From assembly GCF_000224145.3 (NCBI RefSeq), contig NC_020176.2:124693-188692 (forward strand): DNA of 64,000 nt, given 5' to 3'. The DNA is from Ciona intestinalis. Lineage: Eukaryota; Chordata; Ascidiacea; Phlebobranchia; Cionidae. The notes beneath the pieces were generated by a model. The model ran no database searches. It had not been told where the DNA came from and was given only the letters and a program-made list of their open reading frames with translations. This document shows positions 1 through 25,772 of the stretch, one piece after another (the first letter of the stretch is position 1; each line of letters opens with the position of its first letter). The position numbers and the translations under genes were made by a program.

Positions 1-830
1 CTTAACGGAAAGACAATATTACATGTTGAGTTATAACATGGGTGTCTTCTTATGCACCAGACACACATGGTCTATTCATACACCTCATGCTCACTGTCGA
101 GTTATAACATGGGTGTCTTCTTATACACCAGACACACATGGTGTATTCATACACCTCATGCTCACTGTTTGGTTATAACATGAGTGTCTTCTTATACACC
201 AGACACACACGGTGTATTCATACACCTCATGCTCACTGTTTGGTTATAACTTGAGTGTCTTCTTATACACCAGACACACACGGTGTATTCATATACCTCA
301 TGCTCACTGTTGGTTATAACATGGGTGTCTTCTTATACACCAGACACACATGGTCTATTCATATACCTCATGCTCACTGTCGAGTTATAACATGGGTGTC
401 TTCTTATACACCAGACACACATGGTCTATTCATATACCTCATGCTCACTGTCGAGTTATAACATGGGTGTCTTCTTATACACCAGACACACATGGTGTAT
501 TCATACACCTCATGCTCACTGTCGAGTTATAACATGGGTGTCTTCTTATACACCAGTCACACACGGTGTATTCATATACCTCATGCTCACTGTCGAGTTA
601 TAACATGGGTGTCTTCTTATACACCAGACACACACGGTGTATTCATACACCTCATGCTCACTGTTTGGTTATAACTTGAGTGTCTTCTTATACACCAGAC
701 ACACACGGTGTATTCATATACCCCATGCTCACTGTCAAGTTATAACTTGAGTGTCTCCTTATACACCAGACACACATGGTGTATTCATACACCTCATGCT
801 CACTGTCGAGCTATAACATGGGTGTCTTTA
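1..830 (+). repeat. 71-bp satellite array 1
   Basis: About 11-12 head-to-tail copies of a 71-bp unit that contains ttataacatgggtgtcttct and, further on, ggtgtattcatacacc. Reading frames recur every 71 bases, which confirms the period. Copies differ by a few substitutions (for example gtcgag versus tttgg at the junction). The array runs off the left edge of the window. Short open frames here are a by-product of the repeat. Confidence 0.95.
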
Positions 831-2579
831 ACATCGGTCACACATATACGTGTATTTCTTCAAACGGCCCAAAATCAACCGTTGCACTTTGCAGCAATAT
901 TCGTCCTTGTCCAGCGTCCGGCCTGCCAATCAACGGTCAGTTTAGTTAACCTTGAAAACATCGTGGTTGGCCACTGTCCACATATTCGACCTCGCTCCGC
1001 CCAAGCCTCGTGTTTCACCAAAACTTTATATAGTTTACTCTGCCATCAATGTTAAGTCGAATAAAAAACAATCACCCACAAAGATATGTGCGTTCAGCTT
1101 ATTAAGCAATTCTATTTTACCCAGTGGGCACTATGTGTGCTAGAAACACTTAACGATAATTGCTTCAAATCAGTAGTTAATTTCATACGGGTTGTCTAAA
1201 GTGTCAGCCATATAGAAAAAAACAATCACTTATACAGGTTTATACGTGGTAACGCGCAAAGTTACATACGTGGTAATACGAAGTGTATGAAACAGAACAT
1301 CATGTTATAACGGCTGTCGCTGCCCTGCAATACGAGAATAAATAAGTCACATACGTGGTAACTCGTAAGCGGTCAAAAAGTATGTGTGAAACAGAACACT
1401 CGTGTTATAATGACTGTTGTTGCCCCGCCATGCGAGGATAAATTACATTTATTCATCAATATATTTGCCATTTGCTCCACAGCGCATGCATGCGGTTCAA
1501 AAATAAAATGTGTGTAGCCGCTAAATGTCGTAGTAGCTGTCGGCAAAAAAATCACGTTTGCCCGTGTTGAGAACTAGCGCTCTCTGGCGAGTATAATTGA
1601 TGCAGTTACCAACCGCATATAGCGATAAAGAGACGATTATTTTACATTCTGGTCACAGATGAGAAAATCAGTAGAAAACCAATTGAAAAATCCTAAAACA
1701 AGCTAAATTTTAATAAAATTTGAAACCCATAAACATTAAGTATTCATTTCTACATATCTACCTAATGTGGAACTTTCAGAGATGAAATAGTTTTAAACCT
1801 GTTTGAGTCTCAACGTTGGTTTAAAAATAAAAAGAAAATCAAAGCAGCATCAACCAATGTTAAACATGCAAAAAACACCAATATAAGATTTATACTCAAG
1901 TTATAATGGTATAAACCAATTTATGTGAAATACTTTATTTTGTAAAAAAAGATGGTAATTATAAGACCGTGTTAATTGGTTTCCGGTGTCAAATCAGTTC
2001 ACTAAATATTTGCTGCACTTGTTTTGCAGAAGGCGACCCACTAAACACACTGATAACGAAGTTTGCTAACCAAGTCAGCAAGTACTGGGATATTACCTCG
2101 ATCACCCATGCTGATCTCAGCTCTAATTATAAATTCGAATTGTTTAAATAATTTCCCGTGTAAGAAGAATTAGGCGGACGTATTTGTGTTTATCCATTTA
2201 AATACAATGACGAGGGTTTTATTTAATTAACATGATGAAGAGATGGAAATTAACAACAAAACATCAACTCACAGTGGGTTGCAGATATTTAATTAAAACG
2301 ATTATTATATAGTTGAAAGAAAAGTTTGCGTTAAGACAATTTCATCACAGAATTAATTGTATTGGCCATAGGGTAAAAATGTGTTTTTTTTTCGTTGAGT
2401 TTTAACTTAAACACCCTTAGGATTTTTTTTAAGTTATTAAGAGCAGATCAGCACATTTTAAAGGAAAAGGGACAGTTGTGTCATATTTATATGAACTATT
2501 ATTTCTGTATTGTAACTGAGTAGAATTAACTTTTCATTTACGTCACTAAAATTATTGGTTCGTTCCAGGAATTATAAAT
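831..2579. other. Intergenic DNA with SINE tails
   Basis: After the satellite ends there is low-coding DNA. Two tail copies of the tRNA-SINE lie at about 1205-1465 in plus orientation, recognisable by gtatgaaacagaaca, gttataac and the gcgaggataaat end. A possible terminal exon lies at 2030-2151 and is listed separately. The rest (1470-2020 and 2160-2560) is AT-rich and I see nothing definite in it. A good splice acceptor ends at 2568, 11 bases before the intelectin start codon. Confidence 0.6.
2030..2151 (+). CDS. Possible terminal exon, unknown gene
   Basis: After a consensus acceptor (gttttgcag, ending 2029) an open frame of 40 codons runs to a TAA at 2149-2151. The peptide starts EGDPLNTLITKF and has mixed, protein-like composition. 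No upstream exon in the window can be joined to it with confidence. It could be the last exon of a plus-strand gene starting left of the window, or chance. I do not recognise a family. Confidence 0.25.
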
Positions 2580-9941
<7,362 letters not shown>

Positions 9942-11663
9942 TCAATCAATGTTTTGACGTAATTTGATTCCAGTAATTCAGTCAAACTTTAAATTACTCA
10001 TAAAGAAACAATCAATGAATATTCTTACTTATCAAATAAAAGACGTAGTGTGTAGTTTTGAACATAAGTTGGATCCATTGTCTCAACTTTAACTTGAATC
10101 AACTGTGGTTTATGTAGCTTCTGTTCATAGTTCATTCTCACTGTCAAGTTATAACATGGGTGTCTTCTTATGCACCAGACACACATGGTGTATTCATACC
10201 TCATGCTCACTGTCGAGTTATAACATGGGTGTCTTCTTCTACACCAGACACACATGGTGTATTCTTACACCTCATGCTCACTGTCAAGTTATAACATGGG
10301 TGTCTTCTTATGCACCAGACACACATGGTGTATTCATACCTCATGCTCACTGTCGAGTTATAACATGGGTGTCTTCTTATGCACCAGACACACATGGTGT
10401 ATTCATACCTCATGCTCACTGTCAAGTTATACATGGGTGTCTTTTATACACCAGACACACATGGTGTATTCATACACCTAATGCTCACTGTCGAGTTATA
10501 ACATGGGTATCTTCTTATACACCAGACACACATGGTGTATTCATACACCTCATGCTCACTGTCGAGTTATAACATGGGTGTCTTCTTATACACCAGACGC
10601 ACATGGTGTATTCATACACCTCATGCTCACTGTCGAGTTATAACATGGGTGTCTTCTTATACACCAGACACACATGGTGTATTCATACACCTCATGCTCA
10701 CTGTCGAGTTATAACATGGGTGTCTTCTTATACACCAGACACACATGGTGTATTCATACACCTCATGCTCACTGTCAAGTTATAACATGGGTGTCTTTTA
10801 TACACCAGACACACATGGTGTATTCATACACCTCATGCTCACTGTCGAGTTATAACATGGGTGTCTTCTTATACACCAGACACACATGGTGTATTCATAC
10901 ACCTCATGCTCACTGTCGAGTTATAACAGGGGTGTCTTCTTATACACCAGACGCACATGGTGTATTCATACACCTCATGCTCACTGTCGAGTTATAACAT
11001 GGGTGTCTTCTTATACACCAGACGCACATGGTGTATTCATACACCTAATGCTCACTGTCGAGTTATAACATGGGTGTCTTCTTATACACCAGACGCACAT
11101 GGTGTATTCATACACCTCATGCTCACTGTCGAGTTATAACATGGGTATCTTCTTATACACCAGACACACATGGTGTATTCATACACCTCATGCTCACTGT
11201 CAAGTTATAACATGGGTGTCTTTTATACACCAGACACACATGGTGTATTCATACACCTCATGCTCACTGTCGAGTTATAACATGGGTGTCTTCTTATACA
11301 CCAGACGCACATGGTGTATTCATACACCTCATGCTCACTGTCGAGTTATAACAGGGGTGTCTTCTTACACACCAGACGCACATGGTGTATCCATACACCT
11401 CCTGCTCACTGTCGAGTTATAACAAGAGTGTCTCCTTACACACCAGACGCACATGGTGTATCCATACACCTCATGCTCACTGTCGAGTTATAACATGGGT
11501 GTCTTCTTATAAACCAGACACACATGGTGTATCCATACACCTCATGCATACTATCCACATTCACTTAACTCCAGAATTCGTGATTGAATTGTATTTTAAT
11601 TAATTCGATTACTGATTAAACCACACATTGTACGTCACAATTGCCAAACAATCACGCGCGATG
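9942..11663. other. Spacer between the convergent intelectins
   Basis: The two intelectin genes end tail to tail, 1,722 bp apart. Positions 9942-10129 are AT-rich 3' flank of copy A, with AATAAA near 10034. Satellite array 3 fills about 10130-11570. The remaining bases to 11663 are the 3' flank of copy B. No further gene is seen. Confidence 0.85.
10130..11570 (+). repeat. 71-bp satellite array 3
   Basis: The largest array, about 20 units. Units vary: some lack part of the sequence (ttcatacctcatg instead of ttcatacacctcatg; ctttta instead of cttctta), and a stretch of units with acgcacatgg replaces acacacatgg from about 10910. Repeats of multi-unit blocks (10530-10860 resembles 10957-11280) suggest higher-order duplication. 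Confidence 0.95.
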
Positions 11664-17995
<6,332 letters not shown>

Positions 17996-19521
17996 TGTAG
18001 CCTAACAGCTAAAACGTAAATGCATTATGAATTGCAAAATAAAAAACTGACCCTCGAATACTGTTAATGCTCCATAAAATATTGTAACAACCACGCTTTT
18101 GAAATGACGCGCTTTCCCAAACTTTTTATCCACAGCCTGTTTTAAACGACTGTTGTTGGTTTCCTTCTCTTCATTGTTTTAATTTATTTGATCTTTCCTA
18201 TCGTATTCGAGAAAAGTCATCTTTTTTATTTTATTTAATTACAATGGCGACGATTATTTTTTAAACAACAAAAAAGGAATTAGTGGCAAATCGACGATCG
18301 TTTTAAAACACGGATAAAATCCACTAAATTTTGCACCAATGCTCGAATGCGCAAACTTATCACCGCTTCTATTTTCGATGTGGGTCATTCCGCTGACGTA
18401 GTTTGGAGATAACAAGAATAAATGTTTGGATTTGATAAGTTTGATTGTTCAAACATCATCACTGATTGTTGTTCACAAGTCGCACTGTGACGAAACAATC
18501 ATGATTGCAATTTCTCCTATTATTTAATAAACAACAAAACAATATGCATTGTTGTTCAAAGACCAACTTTTATTACGTCATAATGAACATTAATTTTCGA
18601 TTTTTCGTACGCGATTTACGTAGTATTATTCGTTTTTATCCGACAATGAGTCTTTAAACGGTACGAATAACCTGGTGCCTCAAAAGCGCTAAAGTATTTA
18701 ATTGTGGCTCTATATCGCCGTATAGCGGATGAGTTATTCCGGATGCGAATGCTGTGCCCTGGATGTGACGTAACACTATAATACAATTATTTCGCGCTAA
18801 AACAGCAACGCGTGGTTGTTTTGATATAAATCACTGTTTCTATATAATTGCAATAGTAGAGTGTATAAAGATGAGTACGAATGCACAACGGTTGTGGCAG
18901 CTTGATAGTAAAACTAATATAACACAAATTTAGCAAGTTACAAAATATATAGTAGAGTGGGGTAAGATGGGACATGTTTTCATTCTCTTTTCTTGTCGCA
19001 CTTGATAGTTAACCAAGATTGTTTACAGAATTACTTAACCACATGTTCACGACTCTAAAACATCGTCGTTAAATGTTTAAAACACAATAAGAAAATATAG
19101 GATTTAGGCGCCAGTGTCCCATCTTACCCCACAATCCTATAGTTTACGTAGAAAGCCTAGTGTGCGTAATAGTTTACGTGATCATAGTTACGTCTGATTG
19201 TGCTATTTTAGATTTACGCAAACTTTTGACGTTTTGTTTCTCGAGAAGTGACGTTTCTACGTTCTCTATATATTTGTATATAGGTCGTCTTCGGGGTAAC
19301 GTCGGTATGATTTTGTTGAGGTAACATTTGAAACTTAGTGTAAAATCTATCAATTCAGATTAATCGACTATGCAAATGATTTGGCAGGAAAAGTTAATGA
19401 GTATGTTCGACACTTTTACTAAAGTAGTTACGACCGCCATTTTATTGTAAATTTCTTTTCTTTTAGTTGTTTCAATTATTCAGCAAACTAATTATTCTGT
19501 ATAATGCAGATTACTTGGGGT
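17996..19521. other. Upstream DNA of intelectin B
   Basis: 5' flank of intelectin B and a gene-poor stretch. A dispersed repeat (aacgactgttgttggtttcc) lies at about 18140-18210 and a MITE at 18945-19143. I could not find a convincing first coding exon for the downstream Kelch gene here; the ATGs near 19373 and 19399 have only short frames. Confidence 0.6.
18945..19143. mobile_element. MITE copy, well preserved ends
   Basis: Left end atatagtagagtggggtaag, right end cccatcttaccccacaatcc then tata. Interior ttgtttacagaattac and tttaaaacacaataag match the family. Confidence 0.85.
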
Positions 19522-19749
19522 TCATAGGTGTTTTCTAGTTTGAATGACTTCATCCTCTGATGTAACGATGACGTCAAAGCTAAGGTCTATATCATTGAGT
19601 GGGACAACTGAGGTGACTGAGGTGACTCGAACTTCAGACCATGGAGACAACGTATTAGGATTCGCCAATAAGTGAGGACGTTTACATTGTGTTGCGGGTT
19701 TAGCAGCCACGCTTTTATTTAAAACTTTTCCTCGAGTATTTTTACCCAT
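19522..19749 (-). CDS. Hypothetical 75-residue ORF
   Basis: Single open frame starting MGKNTRGKVLNKS, basic at the N-terminus and acidic near the end (DVIVTSEDEV). Composition is protein-like and not a repeat by-product, and the ATG has a purine at -3 and G at +4. It lies just upstream of the Kelch gene on the opposite strand, so it could share a promoter region with it. I do not recognise a family. Chance ORF is possible. Confidence 0.35.
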   Translation of the reverse strand: MGKNTRGKVLNKSVAAKPATQCKRPHLLANPNTLSPWSEVRVTSVTSVVPLNDIDLSFDVIVTSEDEVIQTRKHL

Positions 19750-19880
19750 AGCTTGTTTATACCAAAGTTAGTTTATACGACTGTCCTTTTCCTGCTAATC
19801 CTTTATTTTCGTTGGTGTTTAATCTTCGTTATATTTTATTTAGTGAATGTAATAATACCCATTATTTCGTCATTTTGCAG

Positions 19881-22800
19881 GATACGTCACACAAATCTCT
19901 TCAATGACGTCACAATAGTAGCTGACAATCGAAGATTTCCAACCAATAGAATGATCCTGGCGACTTATTCAAAATATTTCGAACGTCTTTTTATCTCACA
20001 GGTAGGTGGCGCTATACTAATGTTTAAAACGTTGAAGGTCTTCTGCTCCACCTTTTAATAAACTAAAACAATCACTCACAAAGTTGCATACGTGGTACTT
20101 CGTAATTGGCCACTTGGTCCATGACTTCCGTTACCCTGCCATACGAGAATAACCAAGTTATTCATTCTTGACACGCATTCATTTATTCAATTCGGCAGTT
20201 TATAACACAAGTGCATTTATATGCTGTTACTGCTTGGCATAGTGTTTGATTGTGAAGTTATATTCACCCTCTATGACGTAACAAACTTGTTTCAGTTGAC
20301 CCTTGACCCTATCGTCCACCTTGATGACGTAGACGCACAAAGTGTTGGGCTATTAATTGAATTCATGTACACAAAGCATATCAACATTAATATTAACAAT
20401 GTGTGTGAGGTTCTTGCTGCGGCTGATCTACTGGAAGTACAATGTAAGTTTAAGTTATTTTATATGAGTGGCACGTCAAGGCATGTGTATATAGGCCGAA
20501 GTTGGCCCCTTCTCATAGTAGTAACTGTATATTCTGAAAGGGTAAGGTTCCACGACAAGGCATGCCATGGAACCTTGGATTTAGCCCAGAGTTGGTCTAT
20601 TATCCAAACATTGTATGGTAGGGTGGGGAGAGACACCTTTAGCACATAGTATTCAAAGATCTGTGTTTTAAACAATTAACAACGGTCTATAAAAGTCGTG
20701 AGGATACGGTTTTATAATTCTTCGAACGTTCTTTGTTAACTACCAAATGAGACGAGAAAACAGAATGAAAAGGCTTCCCATCTTTCCCTATTCAGTTATA
20801 TATGTACATTCTATTCTATATGTGCGACGTCCTACAGTGAGACATACTAAGAAACTTGGCATGTTTACTCATTACCCAAAACAACACCCATGTCAATAAC
20901 CTATTTTCAGCTGCCAAAGATTTTTGTCTTGAATTTCTTGGGCGCGCCATTTCTGTTCAAAACTGCTTCACCATCCAAGGTATATCGCGACAATATAGTA
21001 GTGACGAACTCACCACCCAAGTCAATGTGTTTATATCCGAACACTTTGACGTTGTGACGCAACAAGAGGATTTCAAGAAACTGTCAAACAATGACGTAGA
21101 CAATTGTTTAGGACACGTCAGTAACCTTGATGTAAGTAGATTGTTTATTTTATGAAACTTTTTAAATAGTAGGTTTGGACAAGATGCTTCATGTTTTCTT
21201 ACCCTATTTTTGTAGTAAACAAGGAATATTTAACGATTTTATGAATGTACAACTTACAATATGAAAATATTCAAACAGAGCAAAAGTAATAAAATTCTAA
21301 CACTTTTTTGTTAAATTCGAAATATTTAACTGGTTTGAAACGGTTCCTTCCCACCAATCGTAGCCTCACAACCGACACCAATCTCCGTTCTATATAACCA
21401 TTCCCTCATGGATCTAAGCAGGTATCCACGGAATCCATATACACAGCCTTGGTATCCTGGGTGAAACATGATCTAGAAGAGAGACGATCCCATCTTTCCC
21501 GTCTCACCTTTCATATCAGCTTCAAACAACTCTCGCCACAGTTTCTACAGAAGGAAGTTTTGTCTGAGGTATGACGTCATGATGACGTATCTTTGCCGAT
21601 ACAATGGCACAATGGTTGGAGTCCTTTTATTGTAGCCAACAGGTTACGGGTTCTAGGCTCGTTGCCGCTGCCATTTCGGACGTATGTGTCCTTGGGCAAG
21701 TCTAAACTCTAAAGTGCTAGTCATACATAAAAACAGTCCCCCACAAAGTTACATACACGGTAACATGTAAGCGAGCACGAAGTGTTTGAAACAGAACACC
21801 TGTGTTATAACGGTGCCCTGCCACACAAGGATAAATAATTTTCATTCACTCATCCATCTAAGCTTATATTTTTTTAGCGATTGATTCGAAACGACCTGGA
21901 CTGCATGAACAGGGTTTGTGACGCAATATCCGGTCATTTAAACAGATTCTCGGAGCAAGGTTTGTGGTCGTTTGGTTGTGTTGATAAACTTACGTGAAAA
22001 TCAATTCATTTCCAGATCACGCGACGCGCTTTATTTACATCGGTGGAACAGAGACACTGTGTGACGTCACAATGTATGATCCGTCTGGAAAGAAACGAAC
22101 GATTTTACCGGTTAGTTTGTTACGTCATGATCGTCACTTAGGTTCATAAACACGATTTTCTAGCCAGTTCTAATACAAACGAAATAGTCCATATGTAGAA
22201 TACAACGTTTACCTTAAACGTTTCGGTTTAAAACTAAAGCCATCTTCGGTGGTGTTTGACATGGTAATTATACATCTGTGCTGTTACATATATATATATG
22301 CTCTTGCTGATAGCCATATTAAACTTTTGTAAAACATCTTATCTGGCACTTATTTGCACCGACATTGCAACGTCGTGTTCATCAGGAATAACGTAACGTT
22401 CGAGGTAAAAAAGATATCATAAATATCGATGGGTTGTTGTGTTTATTTAGAAGTTGTGGTTATTGTAATTGGAATAATGACGTCGCAGAACCTCGTAAAC
22501 GGACGTGACGTAGCATGCGCGGCTATGGTTGGCTGCACGTTGTTTTTCATTGGTGGAGATTTGAATGTTGGCGGGAAGGAAAGTCCATCAAACGCCGTGG
22601 ATTGTCTTAAAATGGACGATGATAATTTATTCTGGGTGAAAGCTGCTCCGATGAATGTAAAGCGGGTGTTGGCTGCTTGTGCTGTCATACAAGGTGGGTA
22701 TGGGAGAGGTGTTCAGTTGCTCACTTGCTACAGGTTGTTACAGGTTATCCATGATATGAACGTGCTAGAAATGTGTTTGTGCAGGTGATAGTAATGTTGT

Positions 22801-25447
22801 CACCTTACCCGTTGTTTCAAATACAATCACCGACAAAGTAACATACGTAGTAACTTGTAAGAGGGCACGAGGTGCATGAAACATAACACCCGTGTTATAA
22901 CAACTGTCGTTTCCCCACCATGCGAGGATAAATAAGTTACATATGCGTGGTAGTGGTAAGCGGGCAGCAAGAGGTGCAAAGTAGAACATTCGTGTTATAA
23001 CGACCATCGTTCATGTTGTTTTTTTTAATTTGTTTTTATTTAAATTTAATTTTTAAATTTTTTCCAGACACGATATTCGTCGTAGGAGGTCACAAGAAGA
23101 ACCAGTATCTATCATCAGGGGAATTTTATTCACCTGTATTCGATACTTGGGAGATGATCGCTAACATGAAGCAATCAAGACACGGTCATGCATTGGTTGC
23201 TTGTAAAGGTATTTGTATATTACTGTAAACATATCATTAAAATATAGACAGTGAATACGCAGCTATATATACCCCCGTTATAACCAGTCAAATTGCTGTA
23301 TAAGATACAGTTTGCCCACTATTCCACAAAATAGTCGCATGTTAACTGTAGTGTGTTTTAACGACTATCGTAACCGTAATCAAAGAAACAAATAAAAGTC
23401 ATTACACTAAAGTTTGTGTGATATATATAGGCATTTAAAAGTTATTACAATATATATATAAGCCTACTTAAGATGAATAAGTACTTCCTCATACTATTTT
23501 CCTGTGTATACACCTCGTGCCTTCGAGGTAGCACGTGTGTAACTTATTGGGGTGAATGTATTGGCGTTATGTTACCATCAACCCACACACTTTTATTCCC
23601 ACACTCTAAAAAAACTTGACGCAAAATGCTCAATCAAGTGCTTGATTGAGCGCATTTTTTCAATCAAGTCGCTTCGACCGAATCAAATTCGCGTCAAACG
23701 TCTAGATTCGAGAGAATCGCTCTCGGACTTACATCAAAATTTGATTCAGAGGAGCGACACGAGAGAGTCACTCACTTCTTCTCGCCCTTATTATACGTCA
23801 CGCGGGAGCGCGCCAAATTTTAAACGGTCTTGAACAAAGTCTTTAGACTGTGGAAGTGTTACTTAATTCTAAGAGGAATCAGGTTTAATATCGTAAGATG
23901 AGAAAAANNNNNNNNNNNNNNNNNNNNNNNNNNNNNNNNNNNNNNNNNNNNNNNNNNTGTTCCTTCCTATTTGTTGTCTTTCATTGCGTATAATTTTCCC
24001 AAGTCAACACTTTATCTGCAGTGTTTATAATAACTTGTGTATGCTGTGCCAATTAATTAAAAAACACAAAATAAACATTTTTCACCCCAAAAATATATAT
24101 GTAGAATTTTTCATACAAATCAAGTTTAAATCAAAATTTGATTGAGATCGGCCCATTTTAATGCTAAAAAATCGCTGAAACCGAGCGAAATTTTGACGTA
24201 AATTTGATTTAAAAAATTGCGTCAAGCACTTGATTCAAAAATTTTGCGTCAAAATTTGGTGTTGATTGAATTTGATTGAAATTTGATTGAACTTTTTTTA
24301 CAGTGCAGGTCGTTTATACGCCATCGGTGGCCACGGTGGTAAACATTATCTTTCATCGGTAGAACGATATGATCCTGTAGTTGGTGAATGGAGTGACGTA
24401 GCACCCATGCATTCACCCCGATGCTGGCCGTGTGCTGTCGTCATTAATGACGTCATATACGTTATAGGTATGTATACTTTATTTGCTTAAAGTAAAAGGG
24501 GACTTACCCCATTACCCCAAACACCCAAGGTGGTACCATCTATACCCCACTGAGGCAGTTTATAGACACTCAATAATAAAGGTTCTAATCTATAATGGTT
24601 TGAGAATAAATTACAATAAAGATTGCTTAAAGCTAACGCCTTTTAAACCACGTAACACCAACCTATATTTGTCAGCTTTGAATGAACATAATAAATGATC
24701 TTGAAATAATTTTTCTCTTCTTAGTTGTTTAAATAAACTTTAGTGTTACGTCACAGGTGGAAGGTCAGATCGCGACATGACGTTGCGAAGTGTCGAGATG
24801 TATGACGTCAGCAAAGATATTTGGTGTCACGTGAGCGATATGAACCGATACAGATGCGCGTTTGGGGCGTGTGTTGTGAATGGAAAGATATTTGCTATAG
24901 GAGGGTAAGCGGGGTCAACCTTATATATGAGAAAGCGGTGTGGGTGCTGGGTTTGATTTGGGGGGTCGTTTTGTAAAAGGGGGTGCATAACTGGATGTAA
25001 CTTATTCATTCTCGCATGGCGGGCAATTAATGACAGTGGTTATAACACGGGTGTTATGTTTCATACACCTCGTGCTCGCTCGAGTTACCACGTATGAAAG
25101 TTTGTAGGTGTTTGTTTTTCTGTATGGCTAACCGTTTAGACAATCCATTAGTGACCACGCTGTTGGAGCAATCACCGTTAATTTTCTTGTCCAAGAACCC
25201 AGCATGTATGCCCACAACGGCAGCACCTTTAAGGGGAGTGGGGTACTTGCAGTGGGTACGTCATGGTGAAAGCTATACTGCCCGTGTGCTAAAATAAATA
25301 AATTAAGTTGTTTCTATTTGTGGCAGGCTTGGCTTCGATGGTTCCACTGAAAGAAGCACGGAAAGTTACAACCCCGCAAACGACGAGTGGAAAGTTACAG
25401 AAACATTCACAGCCAAGTTATACAACCATTGCGTCACAAGTTGGTGA
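19881..25447 (+). CDS. BTB-BACK-Kelch (KLHL-type) protein, 5' end not resolved
   Basis: Kelch-like protein, the usual substrate adaptor of Cullin-3 ubiquitin ligases. Eleven in-phase exons: 19881-20001, 20296-20443, 20911-21131, 21422-21568, 21878-21959, 22016-22110, 22489-22693, 23068-23208, 24309-24467, 24757-24904, 25327-25447; about 529 residues. Exons 1-2 give the BTB fold (NLFNDVTIVADNRRFPTNRM, GLLIEFMYTKHI), exons 3-5 the BACK region (CLEFLGRAISVQNCF, FISEHFDVV), and exons 6-11 six kelch blades with IGG or VGG motifs (FIYIGG, LFFIGG, IFVVGG, LYAIGGHGG, VIYVIGG, IFAIGG). The stop is TGA 25445-25447. Exon 1 enters in phase 2, so at least one upstream exon with the start codon is missing from this model. 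Introns hold MITE and SINE copies, a DNA transposon and an assembly gap. Substrate cannot be inferred. Confidence 0.87.
20612..20806. mobile_element. MITE copy
   Basis: Left end tatggtagggtggggagaga, right end cttcccatctttccctattc; core aacaacggtctataaaagtc. It is preceded at about 20475-20610 by a fragment of the dispersed repeat that is tandem at 36355-36770. In the second recognised Kelch intron. Confidence 0.8.
21603..21865 (+). repeat. tRNA-SINE, nearly full length
   Basis: Plus-oriented copy: head remnant (ggcacaatggttggagtcc, acgggttctaggctcg), body (cggacgtatgtgtccttggg), and tail (aaagttacatacacggtaac, gtttgaaacagaacacctgt, aaggataaataa). Between two Kelch exons. Confidence 0.75.
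22815..23010 (+). repeat. SINE tail, two units
   Basis: Plus-oriented tail units (acaaagtaacatacgtagta, gtgcatgaaacataacaccc, accatgcgaggataaataag) in a Kelch intron. Confidence 0.75.
23601..24304. mobile_element. Non-autonomous DNA transposon with TIRs, contains gap
   Basis: Starts cactctaaaaaaactt and ends aactttttttacagtg, giving inverted ends CACTSTAAAAAAA. Subterminal zones carry repeated ttgattgaa and gcgtcaa motifs, including an almost complete palindrome at about 23626-23660 (aatcaagtgcttgatt). No transposase frame is visible, but 50 bases are unknown. Superfamily not assigned: I see no clear target-site duplication. It fills most of the Kelch intron 23209-24308. Confidence 0.65.
23908..23957. 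other. Assembly gap (50 N)
   Basis: Exactly 50 N, probably a placeholder of unknown true length inside the transposon. Confidence 0.99.
25000..25250 (-). repeat. tRNA-SINE, partial
   Basis: Minus-oriented: tail (aacttattcattctcgcatg, cacgggtgttatgtttcata), body (acaatccattagtgaccacg) and part of the head side (tatgcccacaacggcagcac). In the last Kelch intron. Confidence 0.75.
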
Positions 25448-25772
25448 CGTCTTTAGAAGTGATGTCACAAATATCGTGAAATATATAAACTGTAACATCT
25501 GCACGACGTCACGAGTTATCATTAATGACAATATACATACGCGACGTAATATGTATGATGTAGACTGTAGATACTGTGTGGTTTCATTTCTTCTAAATAA
25601 TTTTAAATATTGTAATATCAGTTCGTGCATTCAAATACATTGTGTGGATACATATTTGAGTTACCATGGTATGAGGCTTATAAGCACTGAATGGAACAGC
25701 CGGTTATTTCTCTGTAGATTACTTCCGTTTTAAAGTTTCATTGAAACGTCGTATCTTCTGCCAGTATTAACT
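25448..25772. other. Intergenic, Kelch to secreted peptide
   Basis: 325 bases of AT-rich sequence, 3' flank of the Kelch gene and 5' flank of the next gene. A splice-acceptor-like ctgccag lies 8 bases before the next ATG. Confidence 0.6.

Noticed and set aside
10130-11570. CRISPR-like regular repeats
   Set aside because: Units are contiguous direct copies with no unique spacers, and the genome is eukaryotic. This is satellite DNA.
24827-25009. Minus-strand ORF of 60 codons
   Set aside because: It is antisense to a Kelch exon and its flanking intron.
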